From Mycolicibacterium sp. BiH015 (GTDB lineage Bacteria > Actinomycetota > Actinomycetes > Mycobacteriales > Mycobacteriaceae): a DNA stretch of 64,000 bases. The notes beneath the pieces were generated by a model. That model saw only the letters and a list, made by a program, of their open reading frames with translations, made no database searches and was not told the DNA's origin. Below, one piece after another: positions 43,923 to 56,900 of the stretch; position 1 is the first letter of the stretch; every line of letters begins with the position of its first letter. The stretch lies in the NCBI RefSeq assembly GCF_027706845.1, contig NZ_JAQGCZ010000002.1:682001-746000 (forward strand). The letters are read 5' to 3'. The position numbers and the translations under genes are program-made.

Positions 43923-46900
43923 CCGGCAGGGGAACCACCCCGGTGGCTGTCATCGGGATGGGATGCCGTCTGCCCGGGGGCATCGACTCCCCCGAGCGCC
44001 TCTGGGAGTCGTTGCTGCGCGGCGACGACCACGTGACCGAGGTTCCCCGGGACCGCTGGGATGCCGACGAGTACTACGACCCCGACGCCGCGCTGCCGGG
44101 TCGTACGGCGTCGAAGTGGGGCGCATTCCTCGACGACATCGCCGGGTTCGACGCGGAGTTCTTCGGAATCGACGAGCGCGCAGCTGCCGCGCTCGATCCG
44201 CAGCACCGCCTGCTGCTGGAAACCTCGTGGGAAGCCGTGGAACACGCCGGCCTCACGCCGCACGCCCTCGCCGAATCGCTGACGGGCGTCTTCGTGGGCC
44301 TCACGCATTTCGACTATCAACTGGTCAATGCCGGCTCCGACGCGATGGCCGGCCCGTACGGCTTCGAAGGCAACACCTTCGGCATGGCGTCCGGGCGGAT
44401 CGCCTACAGCCTCGGCCTGCACGGCCCCGCGCTGACACTCGACACGGCCTGCTCGTCGGGTCTGACTGCGGTGCACATGGCATGCCGAAGCCTGGGCGGA
44501 GGCGAAAGCGACCTGGCCCTCGCCGGCGGCGCGTTCATCATGCTGGAGCCACGCAAATTCGTCGCGGGCACGGCGCAGAGCCACCTGTCCCCCACCGGCC
44601 GCTGCCATGCCTTCGACGCCGCCGCCGACGGTTACGTGACGGGCGAGGCGGTCGCGGTCGTCCTGCTCAAGCGTCTTGCGGATGCGCAGCGAGACGGTGA
44701 CCGGATCCTGGCGGTGATCCGCGGCACCGCGGCCAATCAGGACGGCCGCACGGTGAACTTCTCGACGCCGTCGGCCACCGCGCAGACCGCGCTGTACCGG
44801 GCAGCGCTCGACGCCGCCGGGGTCGACGCAGGCACAATCGGCATGGTCGAAGCGCACGGCCCCGGCACACCGGTCGGTGATCCCATCGAATACGCCAGCC
44901 TCAGCGAGGTGTACGGGGTCGACGGCCCCTGTGCGCTCGGATCGGTGAAAACCAACTTCGGTCACACCCAGTCGGCATCCGGTCTCCTCGGATTGATGAA
45001 GGCGATCCTTGCGCTGCAGCACGGCACGATCCCACGGAATCTGCACTTCACCCGTCTGCCCGACGCGATGGCCCGCGTGGCCACCAAACTCTTTGTGCCG
45101 CAGCAGAACACGCCGTGGCCGACGGCCGGCGAAGCGCCCTGCCCCCATCCGCGCCGCGCAGCCGTCTCGTCGTACGGGGTGTCGGGAACCAACGTCCACG
45201 CCATCGTCGAACAGGCCCCGGACATCGGCGCCGCGCAGGGCACCGACCGAAGGCCTTCGACCGAGCTTCCGTTTCCGCTGTCATCCAGCTCAACCGACGA
45301 GCTGCGGCGCAGTGCGGGCCGGCTGGCCGACTGGGTGCGCGCGCACGACGAGGTGGCACTGGCTGACCTCGGGTACACCCTGTGCCGCAGGCGATCCCAC
45401 CGCCCGGTCCGCACCGCGGTTCTTGCGAGCAGCCGAGCCGAGCTGACCGACGCGTTGCGAAGGGTGGCCGAGGGCAACGGCTCCGTGCAGACCGCGGTCG
45501 GTCACGACGACCGGGGACCGGTCTGGGTCTTCTCCGGCGATGGTTCGCCCTGGGCCGGCATGGGCGCCGATCTGCTCGCGCATGAACCGGTGTTCGCCGC
45601 CACGGTCGAACAGATCGAACCGCTCGTCGCGGGCGAATCCGGCTTCTCGGTGACCGCCGCGATGACGGCGGCCGAAGGGATCACCGGCATCGACCGTGCG
45701 CAGCCGACGTTGTTCGCCATGCAGGTCGCGATGGCGGCCACCCTGGCCGCCCACGGGGCCCGCCCGGGCGCGGTCATCGGGCACTCCACGGGCGAGATCG
45801 CGGCCGCGGTGGTCGCAGGGGCGATCACCCTGGAAGACGGGGTGCGGGTCGTGTGCCGCAGCTCGCGGCTGATGGCCACCCTCTCCGGACCCGGTGCCGT
45901 CGCGACCGTCGCGCTACCCGCCAAGCAGGTCCTCTCCGAGCTCACGACGCGATCGGTGAAGGACGTCGCGACCGCGGTCGTGGCCGCACCCCAATCCACC
46001 GTCATCGCCGGCGCGCCCGCGACGGTCCGAGAACTCGCCGACGCGTGGCAACGCCGGGACGTGACGGTCCACGCCGTCGAGGTCGACGTCGCGATGAACT
46101 CGCCGCAACTCGACCCGATCGTCAAGGAGTTGGCAGCGGCACTCAAAGAGGTCGACCCACTGCCGCCGAAGGTCCCGTTCTATTCGGCCACCGGTTTCGA
46201 CCCCCGCGAAGAACCGTTGTGCGACAACAGGTACTGGGTATCGAGCCTGCGCCGCACAGTGCGGTTCTCCGCCGCGGTGCGCGCCGCCCTGGAGGACGGC
46301 TACCGGGTATTCGCCGAACTGGCTCCCGACCCCCGGCTCGTCGATGCCGTCGAGCAGACCGCCCACAGCCTGGACATTCCGCTGGCCGTGCTGGCCGGCA
46401 TGCACCGCGGTGAGAAACTGCCACACGGTGTGCGCGACCTCGTCGCGCAGATGCACTGTGCCGGTGCCGTCGTCGACTTCGAGGTCCCCTACCCCGACGG
46501 CCTTCTGGTCGACGCGCCACTGCCCACCTGGACGCACCGCAGGTTGTGGCTGAACAGCGCTGCGCAGCCGACATCGGTGCCGGGCGGCCGCACCGTATCG
46601 GCACACCCGCTGCTGGGGCCCCACGTGCGCCTGCAGCAGCAGCCCGAGCGCCACGTATGGCAGGCCGAGGTGGGCACGGCAGACCAGCCCTGGCTGTCCG
46701 ATCACCGCATCCACGACGCGGCCGTGCTGCCCGCCGCCGCCTACTGCGAAATGGCGGTTGCAGCGGCACGGGTGGTCCTCGGCGACGCAACGGAGGTCCG
46801 CGACTTGCGATTCACGCAGTCTCTTCCGCTCGATGATCAACTCTCCGTGGAGGTTTCGACATCGTTGTCGGCGCCCGGCGTCGTCGACTTCGTCGTCGAA

Positions 46901-49900
46901 TCGAATCGGGACGGCGAACACGCCAGGCATGCCACCGCGATCCTGCGGGCCGCTGAGGACGCACCACCCACCGACTACGACATCCCCGCGCTGCTCGCCC
47001 TGCATCCGCATCGCGAAGACGGTGTCGAGGTGCGCAGCCGCCTCGAACAACACGGTGTGCGGTACGGGCCGGCGTTCACCGGTCTCGGTGCCGCCCACAC
47101 GGGTCGCGACGCGACCGGCTCCGTGCTGGCCGAGATCTCGCTGCCACCCGGGATACGTTCACAGCACAGCGCTTACGGTGTGCATCCGGCACTGCTGGAG
47201 GCCTGCTTCCAGTCGGTGGGCGCCAGCCCGCTCGTGCAGTCGCTCGGAGAGGACACGCTTGGATTGCCGGCGGAGGTCCAGCGCCTGCGCGTGTACGGGC
47301 CCCTTCGAGACGCCCGGTACTGCTACACCCGGGTCGCGAAAGTCGACGCAACCGGTGTGGAGGCAGACCTGGACGTGCTGGATTCCAGCGGCGCCGTCCT
47401 GCTCAGCGTGCAGGGATTGTTCTGTGGTGTTGCGGCATCCGACCGCGTCTACAAGGACCGGGTGCTGAGCGAACGGTTGCTGACCGTCGAGTGGCAGCAG
47501 GCGCACCTACCCGAAATCCCCGGCGACGATGCGGGAACATGGCTGCTGGTCGCCGCCTCCGCCGACGACGTCCTGACAGCCGACCTCTGCGCTGCCCTGC
47601 ACGGCCGTGGGGCGCAATGTTCGACGATGGTGTGGACGCTCGACGCAGACCATCGCTGTGGCGCCGACGACCTGGCGAAGCATCTGCGCGATCGCCAGGT
47701 GGACGGACTGGTGCTCGTGACCCCACCCAGAACCCAGGGCCCGCATACCCCAAGGCAAGGGTGCAGGCACGCGCAACATCTCGCACGCATCGCCCGTGAG
47801 GTGACCAGGATGCCGGGACGACTCCCCCGCCTCGTCGTGGTGACCCGTGAGGCCCAAACGGTGCTGCCGGGTGAGGTGGCCGATCTCGACCAGGGCGCCC
47901 TCCGCGGGCTGCTGCGGGTGATCGGCGCCGAGTATCCACACCTGCACACCTCACACATCGACATGGACGCCGCCACCGGCGCCGAGCAGCTGGCCCTGCA
48001 ACTCCTCAGTGGCTCCGAGGAGGACGAGTCCGCCTGGCGCAACGGTGTCTGGTACAGGGCGCGGTTACGGCCGGTACCGCTGCGCCCCGAGGAAAGACAG
48101 ACCGTCGTCGCCCACCACGAGTGCGACGGAGTGGGCCTGCACATCCGAACCCCGGGCGACCTTGCGACGCTGGAAATGATTGCCCGCGAACGGGTTGTGC
48201 CGGGCCCGGGTGAAATCGAGGTCGCGGTCACCGTTTCCAGCGTCAACTTCGCCGACGTCCTGGTGGCCATGGGTCTCTACCCGAGTGTCGACGGCGAATT
48301 GCCCGAACTCGGAATGGATTTCGCCGGCGTGGTCACCGCCGTCGGCCCGAACGTCACCGATCACCAGGTCGGCGACCGGGTTGGCGGATTCTCCGCGAAC
48401 GGCTGCTGGGGCACGTTCGTAACCTGCGACGCACGCCTGGCGGTGCCCCTGCCGGACGGCCTGACCGATCATCAGGCCGCTGCGATCGCCACCGCGACCG
48501 CAACCGCCTGGTACGGCTTGCACGACCTGGCAGGCGTCGCATCGGGTGACCGTGTGTTGATCCACTCGGCCACGGGTGGCGTCGGGCAGGCGGCGATCGC
48601 CGTCGCGCGCGCCGCGGGCGCGCACATCTTCGCCACCGCAGGTAGCGAGGAACGCCGAGAATTGTTGCGCGGTATGGGGATCGAGCACGTCTACGACTCA
48701 CGCAGCACTGAGTTCGCCGAGCAGATTCGACGCGACACCGACGGGTACGGCGTCGACATCGTGCTGAACTCGCTGACGGGGCCGGCCCAACGCGCCGGAT
48801 TCGAACTGCTGGCGATCGGCGGACGGTTCGTCGAAATCGGCAAGCGCGACGTGTACGGCAACACCCGGTTGGGGATGTTCCCGTTCCGGCGCAATCTCAC
48901 CTTCTACTACGTCGACCTCGCGCTGATGTCCCTGAGTCATCCGCAGCGCGTCGGGCAGTTGCTGCGCACGATCTACCGTCTGGCCGCCGATGGCGCACTG
49001 CCCCCCGCACAACATCGTGACTACCCGTTGACCGACGCCGTCACCGCGATTCGCGACATGGGCGGCGCGCAGCACACCGGCAAGCTGCTGCTCGAGATCC
49101 CACGCACCGGGTCCAGCGTGGTGGTGGTATTACCGGAGCGCGTCGCGGTCTTCCGGCCCGACGGCGCCTACCTCATCACCGGAGGCCTCAGCGATCTCGG
49201 CCTGTTCCTCGCCGAGAAAATGGCCGACGCAGGATGTGGGCGTATCGTCCTGACCTCGGACACGCAGCCGACGCTCAAGATGCTTGAGACCATCGAGCTG
49301 ATCCGGGTGATGGGCGGCGATGTCGTGGTGCACTGCGGCGACATCTCCGATCCCGCGACAGCGCAGCGGGCTGTGGCCTTGGCGACCGCCACGGGGCTTC
49401 CGCTTCGCGGCGTCCTGCACGCCGCGGCGGCGGACCGCGAGGTGATGGTGGCCAACCTGACCGACGACGTCATCGAAAGTGACTGGGCGCCCACGGTGCA
49501 CGGCGCGTGGAATCTGCACACCGCGCTTCAGAGCGTGGAATCGGAGCGTCCACTGGACTGGTTCTGCTCCTTCTCGTCGACCGCGGCACTGCTGGGCTCC
49601 CCCGGGCGTGGCTCCTACGCCGCGGCCAACAGCTGGCTGGACGCGTTCACGCGGTGGCGCCGAGCGCAGGGACTGCCCGCCGTCGCGATCGCCTGGGGTG
49701 CATGGGGACAGATCGGCCGTACCGCGGACTTCGCCGAAGGTATCGGCGCCGCAATCACTCCCGAGGAAGGTGCGTACGCCTTCGAGGCGTTGCTGCGCCA
49801 CGACCGGGTCCACACCGGATACGCGCCCGTCGTCGGGACGACGTGGTTGACCACGATTGCCCAGCGCAGTCCCTTCGCCGAGGCGTTCCGCGATACGGGT

Positions 49901-50221
49901 GAAGCCGACACCGGTACGAGCAGGCTGCGCGCCGTGCTGGACGAACTGCCACCGGAGCAATGGCCGAGTCGGCTGCGCCGGATGATCTCCGACCAGATCA
50001 GCCTGGTGCTGCGTCGCAGCATCGACCCCGACCGGCCGCTGGCCGAGTACGGCGTCGACTCCTTGGGGGCGCTCGAGCTCAGGACCAGGATCGAGACCGA
50101 GACGGGGATACGCCTGGACTCGAGCGACCTCGCCGTCGGCACCGTCCGGGGACTGGCAGACCTCCTGTGCCGCAAGCTCTCACCGACGCAACACGCCGAT
50201 AACGACGCGGCCAGGGCGTGA
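43919..50221 (+). CDS. MAS-like reducing type I polyketide synthase (KS-AT-DH-ER-KR-ACP)
   Basis: A 2100-residue single-module PKS with the size and order of mycobacterial Mas/Pks2/Pks5. KS: Cys178 (DTACSSG), [26 protein letters not shown]: Ser623 in GHSTGE, but the usual catalytic His of the xASH/HAFH motif is Asn727 (VDVAMNSPQ). DH: His929 ([12 protein letters not shown]); the second catalytic position is Glu1094 (HPALLEAC) instead of Asp. [32 protein letters not shown] with Ser/Tyr (SYAAANSW). ACP: Ser2048 (GVDSLGA). Such enzymes extend fatty acyl chains to methyl-branched acids, here presumably started by the divergent FAAL. The ATG is coupled to a short upstream ORF; the next gene overlaps by four bases. 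Confidence 0.92.
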   Translation: MTGRGTTPVAVIGMGCRLPGGIDSPERLWESLLRGDDHVTEVPRDRWDADEYYDPDAALPGRTASKWGAFLDDIAGFDAEFFGIDERAAAALDPQHRLLLETSWEAVEHAGLTPHALAESLTGVFVGLTHFDYQLVNAGSDAMAGPYGFEGNTFGMASGRIAYSLGLHGPALTLDTACSSGLTAVHMACRSLGGGESDLALAGGAFIMLEPRKFVAGTAQSHLSPTGRCHAFDAAADGYVTGEAVAVVLLKRLADAQRDGDRILAVIRGTAANQDGRTVNFSTPSATAQTALYRAALDAAGVDAGTIGMVEAHGPGTPVGDPIEYASLSEVYGVDGPCALGSVKTNFGHTQSASGLLGLMKAILALQHGTIPRNLHFTRLPDAMARVATKLFVPQQNTPWPTAGEAPCPHPRRAAVSSYGVSGTNVHAIVEQAPDIGAAQGTDRRPSTELPFPLSSSSTDELRRSAGRLADWVRAHDEVALADLGYTLCRRRSHRPVRTAVLASSRAELTDALRRVAEGNGSVQTAVGHDDRGPVWVFSGDGSPWAGMGADLLAHEPVFAATVEQIEPLVAGESGFSVTAAMTAAEGITGIDRAQPTLFAMQVAMAATLAAHGARPGAVIGHSTGEIAAAVVAGAITLEDGVRVVCRSSRLMATLSGPGAVATVALPAKQVLSELTTRSVKDVATAVVAAPQSTVIAGAPATVRELADAWQRRDVTVHAVEVDVAMNSPQLDPIVKELAAALKEVDPLPPKVPFYSATGFDPREEPLCDNRYWVSSLRRTVRFSAAVRAALEDGYRVFAELAPDPRLVDAVEQTAHSLDIPLAVLAGMHRGEKLPHGVRDLVAQMHCAGAVVDFEVPYPDGLLVDAPLPTWTHRRLWLNSAAQPTSVPGGRTVSAHPLLGPHVRLQQQPERHVWQAEVGTADQPWLSDHRIHDAAVLPAAAYCEMAVAAARVVLGDATEVRDLRFTQSLPLDDQLSVEVSTSLSAPGVVDFVVESNRDGEHARHATAILRAAEDAPPTDYDIPALLALHPHREDGVEVRSRLEQHGVRYGPAFTGLGAAHTGRDATGSVLAEISLPPGIRSQHSAYGVHPALLEACFQSVGASPLVQSLGEDTLGLPAEVQRLRVYGPLRDARYCYTRVAKVDATGVEADLDVLDSSGAVLLSVQGLFCGVAASDRVYKDRVLSERLLTVEWQQAHLPEIPGDDAGTWLLVAASADDVLTADLCAALHGRGAQCSTMVWTLDADHRCGADDLAKHLRDRQVDGLVLVTPPRTQGPHTPRQGCRHAQHLARIAREVTRMPGRLPRLVVVTREAQTVLPGEVADLDQGALRGLLRVIGAEYPHLHTSHIDMDAATGAEQLALQLLSGSEEDESAWRNGVWYRARLRPVPLRPEERQTVVAHHECDGVGLHIRTPGDLATLEMIARERVVPGPGEIEVAVTVSSVNFADVLVAMGLYPSVDGELPELGMDFAGVVTAVGPNVTDHQVGDRVGGFSANGCWGTFVTCDARLAVPLPDGLTDHQAAAIATATATAWYGLHDLAGVASGDRVLIHSATGGVGQAAIAVARAAGAHIFATAGSEERRELLRGMGIEHVYDSRSTEFAEQIRRDTDGYGVDIVLNSLTGPAQRAGFELLAIGGRFVEIGKRDVYGNTRLGMFPFRRNLTFYYVDLALMSLSHPQRVGQLLRTIYRLAADGALPPAQHRDYPLTDAVTAIRDMGGAQHTGKLLLEIPRTGSSVVVVLPERVAVFRPDGAYLITGGLSDLGLFLAEKMADAGCGRIVLTSDTQPTLKMLETIELIRVMGGDVVVHCGDISDPATAQRAVALATATGLPLRGVLHAAAADREVMVANLTDDVIESDWAPTVHGAWNLHTALQSVESERPLDWFCSFSSTAALLGSPGRGSYAAANSWLDAFTRWRRAQGLPAVAIAWGAWGQIGRTADFAEGIGAAITPEEGAYAFEALLRHDRVHTGYAPVVGTTWLTTIAQRSPFAEAFRDTGEADTGTSRLRAVLDELPPEQWPSRLRRMISDQISLVLRRSIDPDRPLAEYGVDSLGALELRTRIETETGIRLDSSDLAVGTVRGLADLLCRKLSPTQHADNDAARA

Positions 50222-50916
50222 CGAGGAGGAACGTGAAGTCCGTGAACGCTCTGGTGAAGGTGCTGGTGTCCGGGCTGGTGCAGGTGCTCTCCATCGCGGT
50301 GCTGTTGTTCGTGCCGGCCGGCACCGTCGACTACTGGCAGGCGTGGGTATTCCTCACCGTCTTCGCGTTGTCGGCGTGGGTTCCGAGCATTTACCTGCAG
50401 CTGACCAATCCTGCTGCGCTGCAACGACGCCTGCGCGGCGGACCGACCGAGGAAGCCAGGCCCGTCCAGAAGATCGTCATGGCGGGCCTCTATGCCTCCC
50501 TGGCGGCGATGTGCGTGACCAGTGCCCTGGACCATCGGTTCGGGTGGTCGACGGTCCCGGCGGCCCTCTGTGTGATCGGCAGTGCTCTCGTGGCGTTCGG
50601 ACTGGGCCTGGTGGTGACGGTGGTGACCCAGAATCACTATGCGTCGACGACCGTTCGGGTCGAGGAAGGCCAGAGCGTGGTCTCGACGGGTCTCTACGGA
50701 CTGGTGCGCCACCCCATGTACACCGGCAATGTGGTGATGCTGATGGGCATCCCGCTTGCCCTCGGCTCCTACTGGGCGCTCGTCTTCGTCGTGCCGGGTC
50801 TTGCCGTCCTCGCGTGGCGGATACGCGACGAGGAAAAGCTGCTCGCGGTGGAACTCTCGGGATACCGCGACTACACGACGAAGGTCCGCTATCGGTTGGT
50901 GCCGTGCGTCTGGTGA
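50218..50916 (+). CDS. Isoprenylcysteine-methyltransferase-like membrane protein
   Basis: A 232-residue integral membrane protein with about five hydrophobic helices. The C-terminal signature [20 protein letters not shown] plus RIRDEEKLL and [17 protein letters not shown] matches the ICMT/phospholipid methyltransferase family, which methylates lipids or lipid-linked carboxyls with SAM. The GTG overlaps the PKS stop (GTGA), so it is coupled to PKS expression; GTG 50233 or 50242 behind the AGGAGG are alternatives. Its co-operonic position suggests it modifies the PKS/NRPS lipid product, for example by O-methylation, but that is inference. Confidence 0.8.
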   Translation: MTRRNVKSVNALVKVLVSGLVQVLSIAVLLFVPAGTVDYWQAWVFLTVFALSAWVPSIYLQLTNPAALQRRLRGGPTEEARPVQKIVMAGLYASLAAMCVTSALDHRFGWSTVPAALCVIGSALVAFGLGLVVTVVTQNHYASTTVRVEEGQSVVSTGLYGLVRHPMYTGNVVMLMGIPLALGSYWALVFVVPGLAVLAWRIRDEEKLLAVELSGYRDYTTKVRYRLVPCVW

Positions 50917-50923
50917 CGGCGGA

Positions 50924-53900
50924 TCAGTCGCCCGTCACCGCAAGGCTGAGCTGACCGACCGTCGGGCAGTCGAACAGGGTGGTCACGGGCAGCTTCGTGC
51001 CGAACGCGCCGTTGATCGCTGTAACGGCGCGCATCGCAGACAGCGAATCGCCGCCGAGACCGAAGAAGGAATGGTCCACACCGACTCTGTCCACTCCGAG
51101 CACTCGGGCGAAGATGGCGACCATGACTTCTTCGACGTGGCTCGCCGGCGCTCGATAGCCGGCGGCTCCGGCCTGCGATTCCACTGGGGGCGTTGGCGAT
51201 TCGTCGCCACGAAGTAGGCCCGTCGAGAGCAGCGGCTGAGCGGGATCGGTGATCATCGCGACAAGCACCTGCGTGAAATGCTCGACCAGCTCCGCGATCG
51301 CTGTCCGGTCGAATACATCCGAGCGGTACTGGACGCGGAGGTCGAGCTCGCTGCCCGGGACAGCCTGGATCGTCAACGGGTAGTGGTAGAAGTCGCGGTT
51401 GGTCACAGCAGTGATGGCCAGTCCGTCCGCGCCGGACAGCTTGGCGGCGTCGGTCGGGTAGTTCTCGTAGACGAAGACCGTGTCGAACAGCCGTGGCTGT
51501 CCGGTGAGACGGTGAATGTCACGCAGCGCCAGATGCTCGTGGTCGAGCGTACGGCTTCTGCTGTTGCGCAGCTGGCTCAGCAGATCCGCGGCGGTGGTGG
51601 TCGAGGTCATCGTGGCCCGCACCGGCACGGTGTTGATGAAGAGGCCCACCATGGAATCCGAGCCGACGACCTCGTCGGGCCTGCCCGAAACCACGGCGCC
51701 GAACGCGACATCGCGCTGACCGGTCTGCCGGCACAGGACCTGCGCCCACGCAGCCTGCAGCACCGTGCTGACCGTGGTGTGATGGGCGCGCGCCAATTCT
51801 CCCACCGCGCGCGTGGTCTGCTCCGAAAGCCGGTGCGATTCCACATTGCGGGGCGCCGGACCCCACCGGACGGCTTCGTCGACCAGGGTCGGACTGTTGA
51901 ATCCGGCCAGTTCGTCGCGCCAGGCACGGCGCGCCGCTTCGGTGTCCCGCTCGTCCAGCCAACTGATGAATCTCCGGTAGGGCACTGCCGCGGGCAGCCA
52001 CTGGCCGTAATACCCGGCGAACACCTCACCCAGCAAGACCGGAAGCGACCAGCCGTCCAGCACGATGTGATGGTTGGTCAGCACGAACCGGTGTCGATCC
52101 GGCGCGATCCGGATGAGGGCCACCCGGAACGCCGGCTGGCTGGCCAGATCGCAGACCGCGGGACGCTCTGCGGCGCACAGATGTGCGATGCGGTCCTCGA
52201 CATGACCGTCGGCTGCGCTGAGATCGTGGTACTGCCAGGGGACTTCGGGTTGGGCAGGAATGATCTGCACCGGCTCCTCGAACTGATCGCAGAAGTGCGC
52301 CGCGAGGTTGGGGTGGCGCGCGACGGCGAGGCGCACTGCCTCGCGGAGACGATGCCGATCGAGCCTGCCGTGCAGCGTGACGTCGAGCTGCACCGCGTAC
52401 ACATCGTCGCCGGAGTCGTGGGCGACGCCCGCATGGAACAGCAGCCCCTCCTGGAGTGGCGTCAGCGGCAGGATGTCGTCGACCCTGCGGGTGCGGCACA
52501 GTTCGTCGATCTGATGCTGCGACAGCCGTGCGGGCGCGATGTCGGACGGCGTCAGCCCGCCGCCCCCACCTCGAACGTGGGTGCAGATGCCGGCGAGAGC
52601 GTCGAACCACAGCTCGCTGAGACGGCTCACCTGGGCGTGGTCGAGTGCCGAGACAGCCCACGTCCATCCCGCTCGAAGCCGGGGCCCGCCGTCGGTGTCG
52701 ACCGTGCCTGCGTTGAGTTCGACGGTGTGCATCAGCGGCATCGGGATCGCCGCGGCGGCACCCGCGACGGTCGACCCGTCCTGCCTGATCTCCCAGATGT
52801 CCCCGGACACCTTGCCGACCCCGGCGCCCAGACGGCCGAGATAGTTGAATCCGATCGGCGCGTCGGCGCCGTCGAGTTCGGCGTCATCGTTGAGGTAGCG
52901 CAGAAGACCGTAGGTCAGACCGTCAGGCTGGCCGCGCAGCTGCTCCTTGGCGTCCTTGACGGCCACCCCTAAAGCCGTATCGCCGGCGAGCACCTGGGCC
53001 CATGACAGTCCTTTCCGGAAAGAAAGCACCACAGGGTATTTCGTTGTGAACCAGCCCACCGTGCGTGACAGGTCGACGTCGGGGCCGAGCTCATCGTGAC
53101 GGCCGTGGCCCTCGGCGTCGATGACGATCGGCGTAGGCTCGTCCGCGCTTCCGAGCGTGCCGAAGAACTCGGTGCACGCCAGCGCGAACGCGATCAACAG
53201 GATGTCGTTGATCCCGGCGTGGAAGGCTGAGGGCACCTCACCGAGCAGTAGGCGGGTGGTCTCGACGTCGAGCTCCGCCGACAACGCTCCGGCATGGGCG
53301 TAGGTGTCGGTCGCCGGCTGCACCTCGGGCAGCGGCGCCGGTATCGCCTCGATCTCCCGCCAGGCCTCGGTGTGCGCCACCACGTTGTGGTCGCGGGCGT
53401 GCTCGGCGAGCATTGCAGCGTAGCGGGCGAACGACGTTCCCGGTGCGGGCAGCTCCACCGGCTGCCCGCTGCGCAGTTGCGCCCAGGCAAGGTTGAAGTC
53501 TTCCAATAGGATTCGCCAGGACACGCCGTCGACAACCAGGTGGTGGGCGATGACGACCAGCGCAGCGCTGACCGGCACCCACAACGCGCTGACCATCTGA
53601 CCGGCCGACGGATTCAACCGTGAGCGGGCCGCGACGACCTCGTCGTCGGTGAGCACGTCCACGGTGCGCAGGCAGGCCCGCGCATCCACACTGCCGACCG
53701 CGAGCACCTCGAGCGTCCAGTGCCGATCCACGCGCATCCGCAGGGCTGCATGGCGATCCAGCACGGCCTGCACCATCGCGACCACGTCGGTTTCGGTGGC
53801 GCCCAACGGTGCTTGCACCACGACGGTCTGGTTGAACTGGTCCACGGGACCGGGCACGTCCTGCAGCCAGCGAATGATCGGCGTGGCGAGCACCGTGCCG

Positions 53901-56900
53901 ACACCCTCGTCGGTCTCGATCTGCGGGCCGGTGGCGACTCGCGCTACCCGGGCCAGTCGGGCGACGCTCTGTTCGACGAAAACATCGCGTGGCCGGCAGA
54001 TCACGCCCGCGGCGCGTGCCCGCGCCACCACCTGCATCGACAGGATGCTGTCGCCGCCGAGCTCGAAAAAGGACTCGTCGACTCCGACGCGTCCGAGCCC
54101 GAGCACCTGGGCGTAGATGTCGGCCAGGATCTCCTCGACCGCATCCGAGGGTGCTCGATAGGAGTCGGCATGCTGGTACTCCGGAGCCGGCAACGCTCGT
54201 TTGTCGAGTTTGCCGTTGACGGTCAGCGGGATCTCATCCACCACGACGACCGCGGCCGGGATCATGTACTCGGGCAATCGATCCGCCAACTCGGCGCGCA
54301 GATGGACGGGCTCGGCGACCCCGGTGACATAGCCGACCAGCCGCTTGTCGCCGGGGCGGTCTTCGCGGACGACGACTTCTGCCTGCGTGACGCCGTCCAG
54401 CCCGGCCAGTGCCGATTGGACCTCGCCGAGTTCGATGCGGTAGCCGCGGATCTTGACCTGTTCGTCGGAACGCCCCATGTACCGGAGCTCGCCGTCTGCG
54501 CCCCAGCACATCACGTCGCCCGTCCGGTACATGCGCTCACCCGGTTTCCCGAACGGGCATGCCACGAACCGCGATGCGCTCAGCCCGGACCGTCCGATGT
54601 AGCCGTACGCCAAACCCGCGCCCGCAACGTATAATTCGCCGACCACCCCGGGAGCGACGGGGCGCAGCGAATTGTCGAGCACAAAGAAGGCCAGGTGGGA
54701 CAGCGGCACGCCGATCGGGCTCACCGGGCTGGCGACGTCGCCCGGGAGGATCTCCCGGAAGGACGCATGCACCGTCGTCTCGGTGATGCCGTACATGTTG
54801 ATCAGACGCGGCACGGTGGGGTGCGCCTCCAGCCACGGTGCCAGGCGATGCGGCTCGAGGGCTTCACCGCCGAACACGACGGCGTCGAGACGCAGTCGCT
54901 GACCCCGCTCCGGCTGGAGCGCATCAGCGGACTGAAGCGCGTAGAAGGCTGACGGCGTCTGGCTCAGCACGGTCACCTGCTCGTCGGCCAGCAGCGCGTG
55001 GAAGTCGTCGGGCGCACGCACCGCGTGGTCGGGCACAACGACTACCCGACCCCCGTAGAGCAGCGGGCCCCAGATCTCCCACACCGAATAATCGAACGCC
55101 AGCGAATGGCACTGCGTCCACACCTGATCAGCCAGGCCGATGTCCGTATCCAGTGTCCGAAGCAACTCGGTCACGTTGCGGTGCGGAATCGCAACGCCTT
55201 TGGGTTTGCCCGTCGTGCCCGAGGTGTAGATGATGTAGGCGATCTGATCGGCATCAGGGACGGGTAGCGGGGTGCTCGGCCGGTCATGGACAGTGGGGTC
55301 GTCACGATCGATGATGACCACATCGCGGCCGGCCAGACGCTCGGTGAGCTCTGCTGTGGTGATCACCGCGACCGGCGCCGCATCGGTGAGGACGAAGTCC
55401 ATCCGTGCCGCCGGGACCACCGGGTCGATGGGTACGTAGGCCGCACCGGTTTTGACGACGGCCAGGATGGTGATGAGGGCTCCGGCGGTCCGCGGCAGGA
55501 GCAGCGCGACGTGATCGCCCGGCTGCACTCCCCGTTCGATCAACAGGTGCGCAAGCCGGTTCGAGGCTTCGTCGAGCTCGCGGTAGGACCACGACCGATG
55601 CCCGCAGGTGATCGCCGTCGCGTCCGGTGTGCGCGCGGCCTGCTCGGCGAAGGCTGCCGGAATCGACTGCGGCACAGTCTCCTGCCGTGTCAACGCGGCC
55701 CGGTTGCCCCATCGGTCCAGCCGTGTGTGCTCGTCTCCGTCGAGCACGTCCAGCGACGACAAGCGCAGCGCGGGATCGGCGGTCATGGCGGTCAGCACAC
55801 GTCGCAGGCGGTCGATGAGCGTCTCGATCGTCGCCGGGTCGAACACGTCGGTGCGGAATTCCACGAACCCGCGGATGCCCGCGGGATCACCGGTGGCACC
55901 GGTGCGCTCAGCCAGCGAGAACGACAGATCCATCCGCGCGGCCCCGGTGTTCACCGGCATCTGCGTGACGTCGAGGTCGCCCAGCGTCAGGCCGGCCTCG
56001 GTGGCGTCGGCGGGGAGGTTCTGCCAGGCCAGCATCACCTGCACCAGCGGGTGATGTGTCAGCGACCGGGTGGGGTTGAGCCGCTCGACGACGACCTCGA
56101 ACGGCACGTCCTGATGCTCGTAGGAGGCGAGGCTGCGTGCGCGGACCTGGTCCAGCACCTCGGCGACAGTGGGATCTCCGGTCATATCCAGCCGGAGCAC
56201 CAGCGTGTTGACGAAGAAGCCGACCAAACCGTCGAGCGCGGGGTCGCGTCGACCGGCGATCGGGAAACCCACCGCCACATCGGAACTCGCACTCAGCTTG
56301 GACAGCAACACCGCCAGGGCTGCCTGCATCACCATGAAGCTTGTGGCGCCGTGCTGCCGCGCCGCCCGTCCGACCTCACGATGCAGCTCGGCCGGCCAGT
56401 CGACGGCCACCGTGGCACCCCGTTGATCGGCCACCTGGGGGTAGGGGCGATCGGTGGGCAGTGCCAGCCGCTCCGGCATCCCCGCCAGCGCCCGCTCCCA
56501 GTAGGCCAACTGCGCGGTGATCCGGCTTGCCCCGTCGGCGAGCTCACCGAACTGGGCGCGCTGCCACAACGTGTAATCGACGTACTGCACGGGGAGTTCG
56601 GCCCAGCCGGGCGTCCGGCCCGCACGCCGACTGGCATAGGCGGTCCCCAGATCGGCCACCAGAGGGCTGATCGACCAGCCGTCGGCGGCGATGTGGTGCA
56701 CCACCGCCACCCACACGTGGTCGTCCTCGCCGACCCGGAAAAGCCGCGAGCGTAGCGGGATCTCGGTGGCCAGGTCGAAGCTCTGCGTCGCGGCTTCTTC
56801 GACGGCGCGTTCCAGCTGCTCGGCCGACCATCCGGTGGCATCGACGACCTGCCAGCCGAAATCCGCGTTGTCGGGCTCGATGACGAGCTGCCGCGGAATT

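Noticed and set aside
51278-52972. A 564-codon open frame antisense to the NRPS
   Set aside because: It is a shadow of the NRPS reading frame; composition is Arg/Asp/Val-rich noise with no domain.
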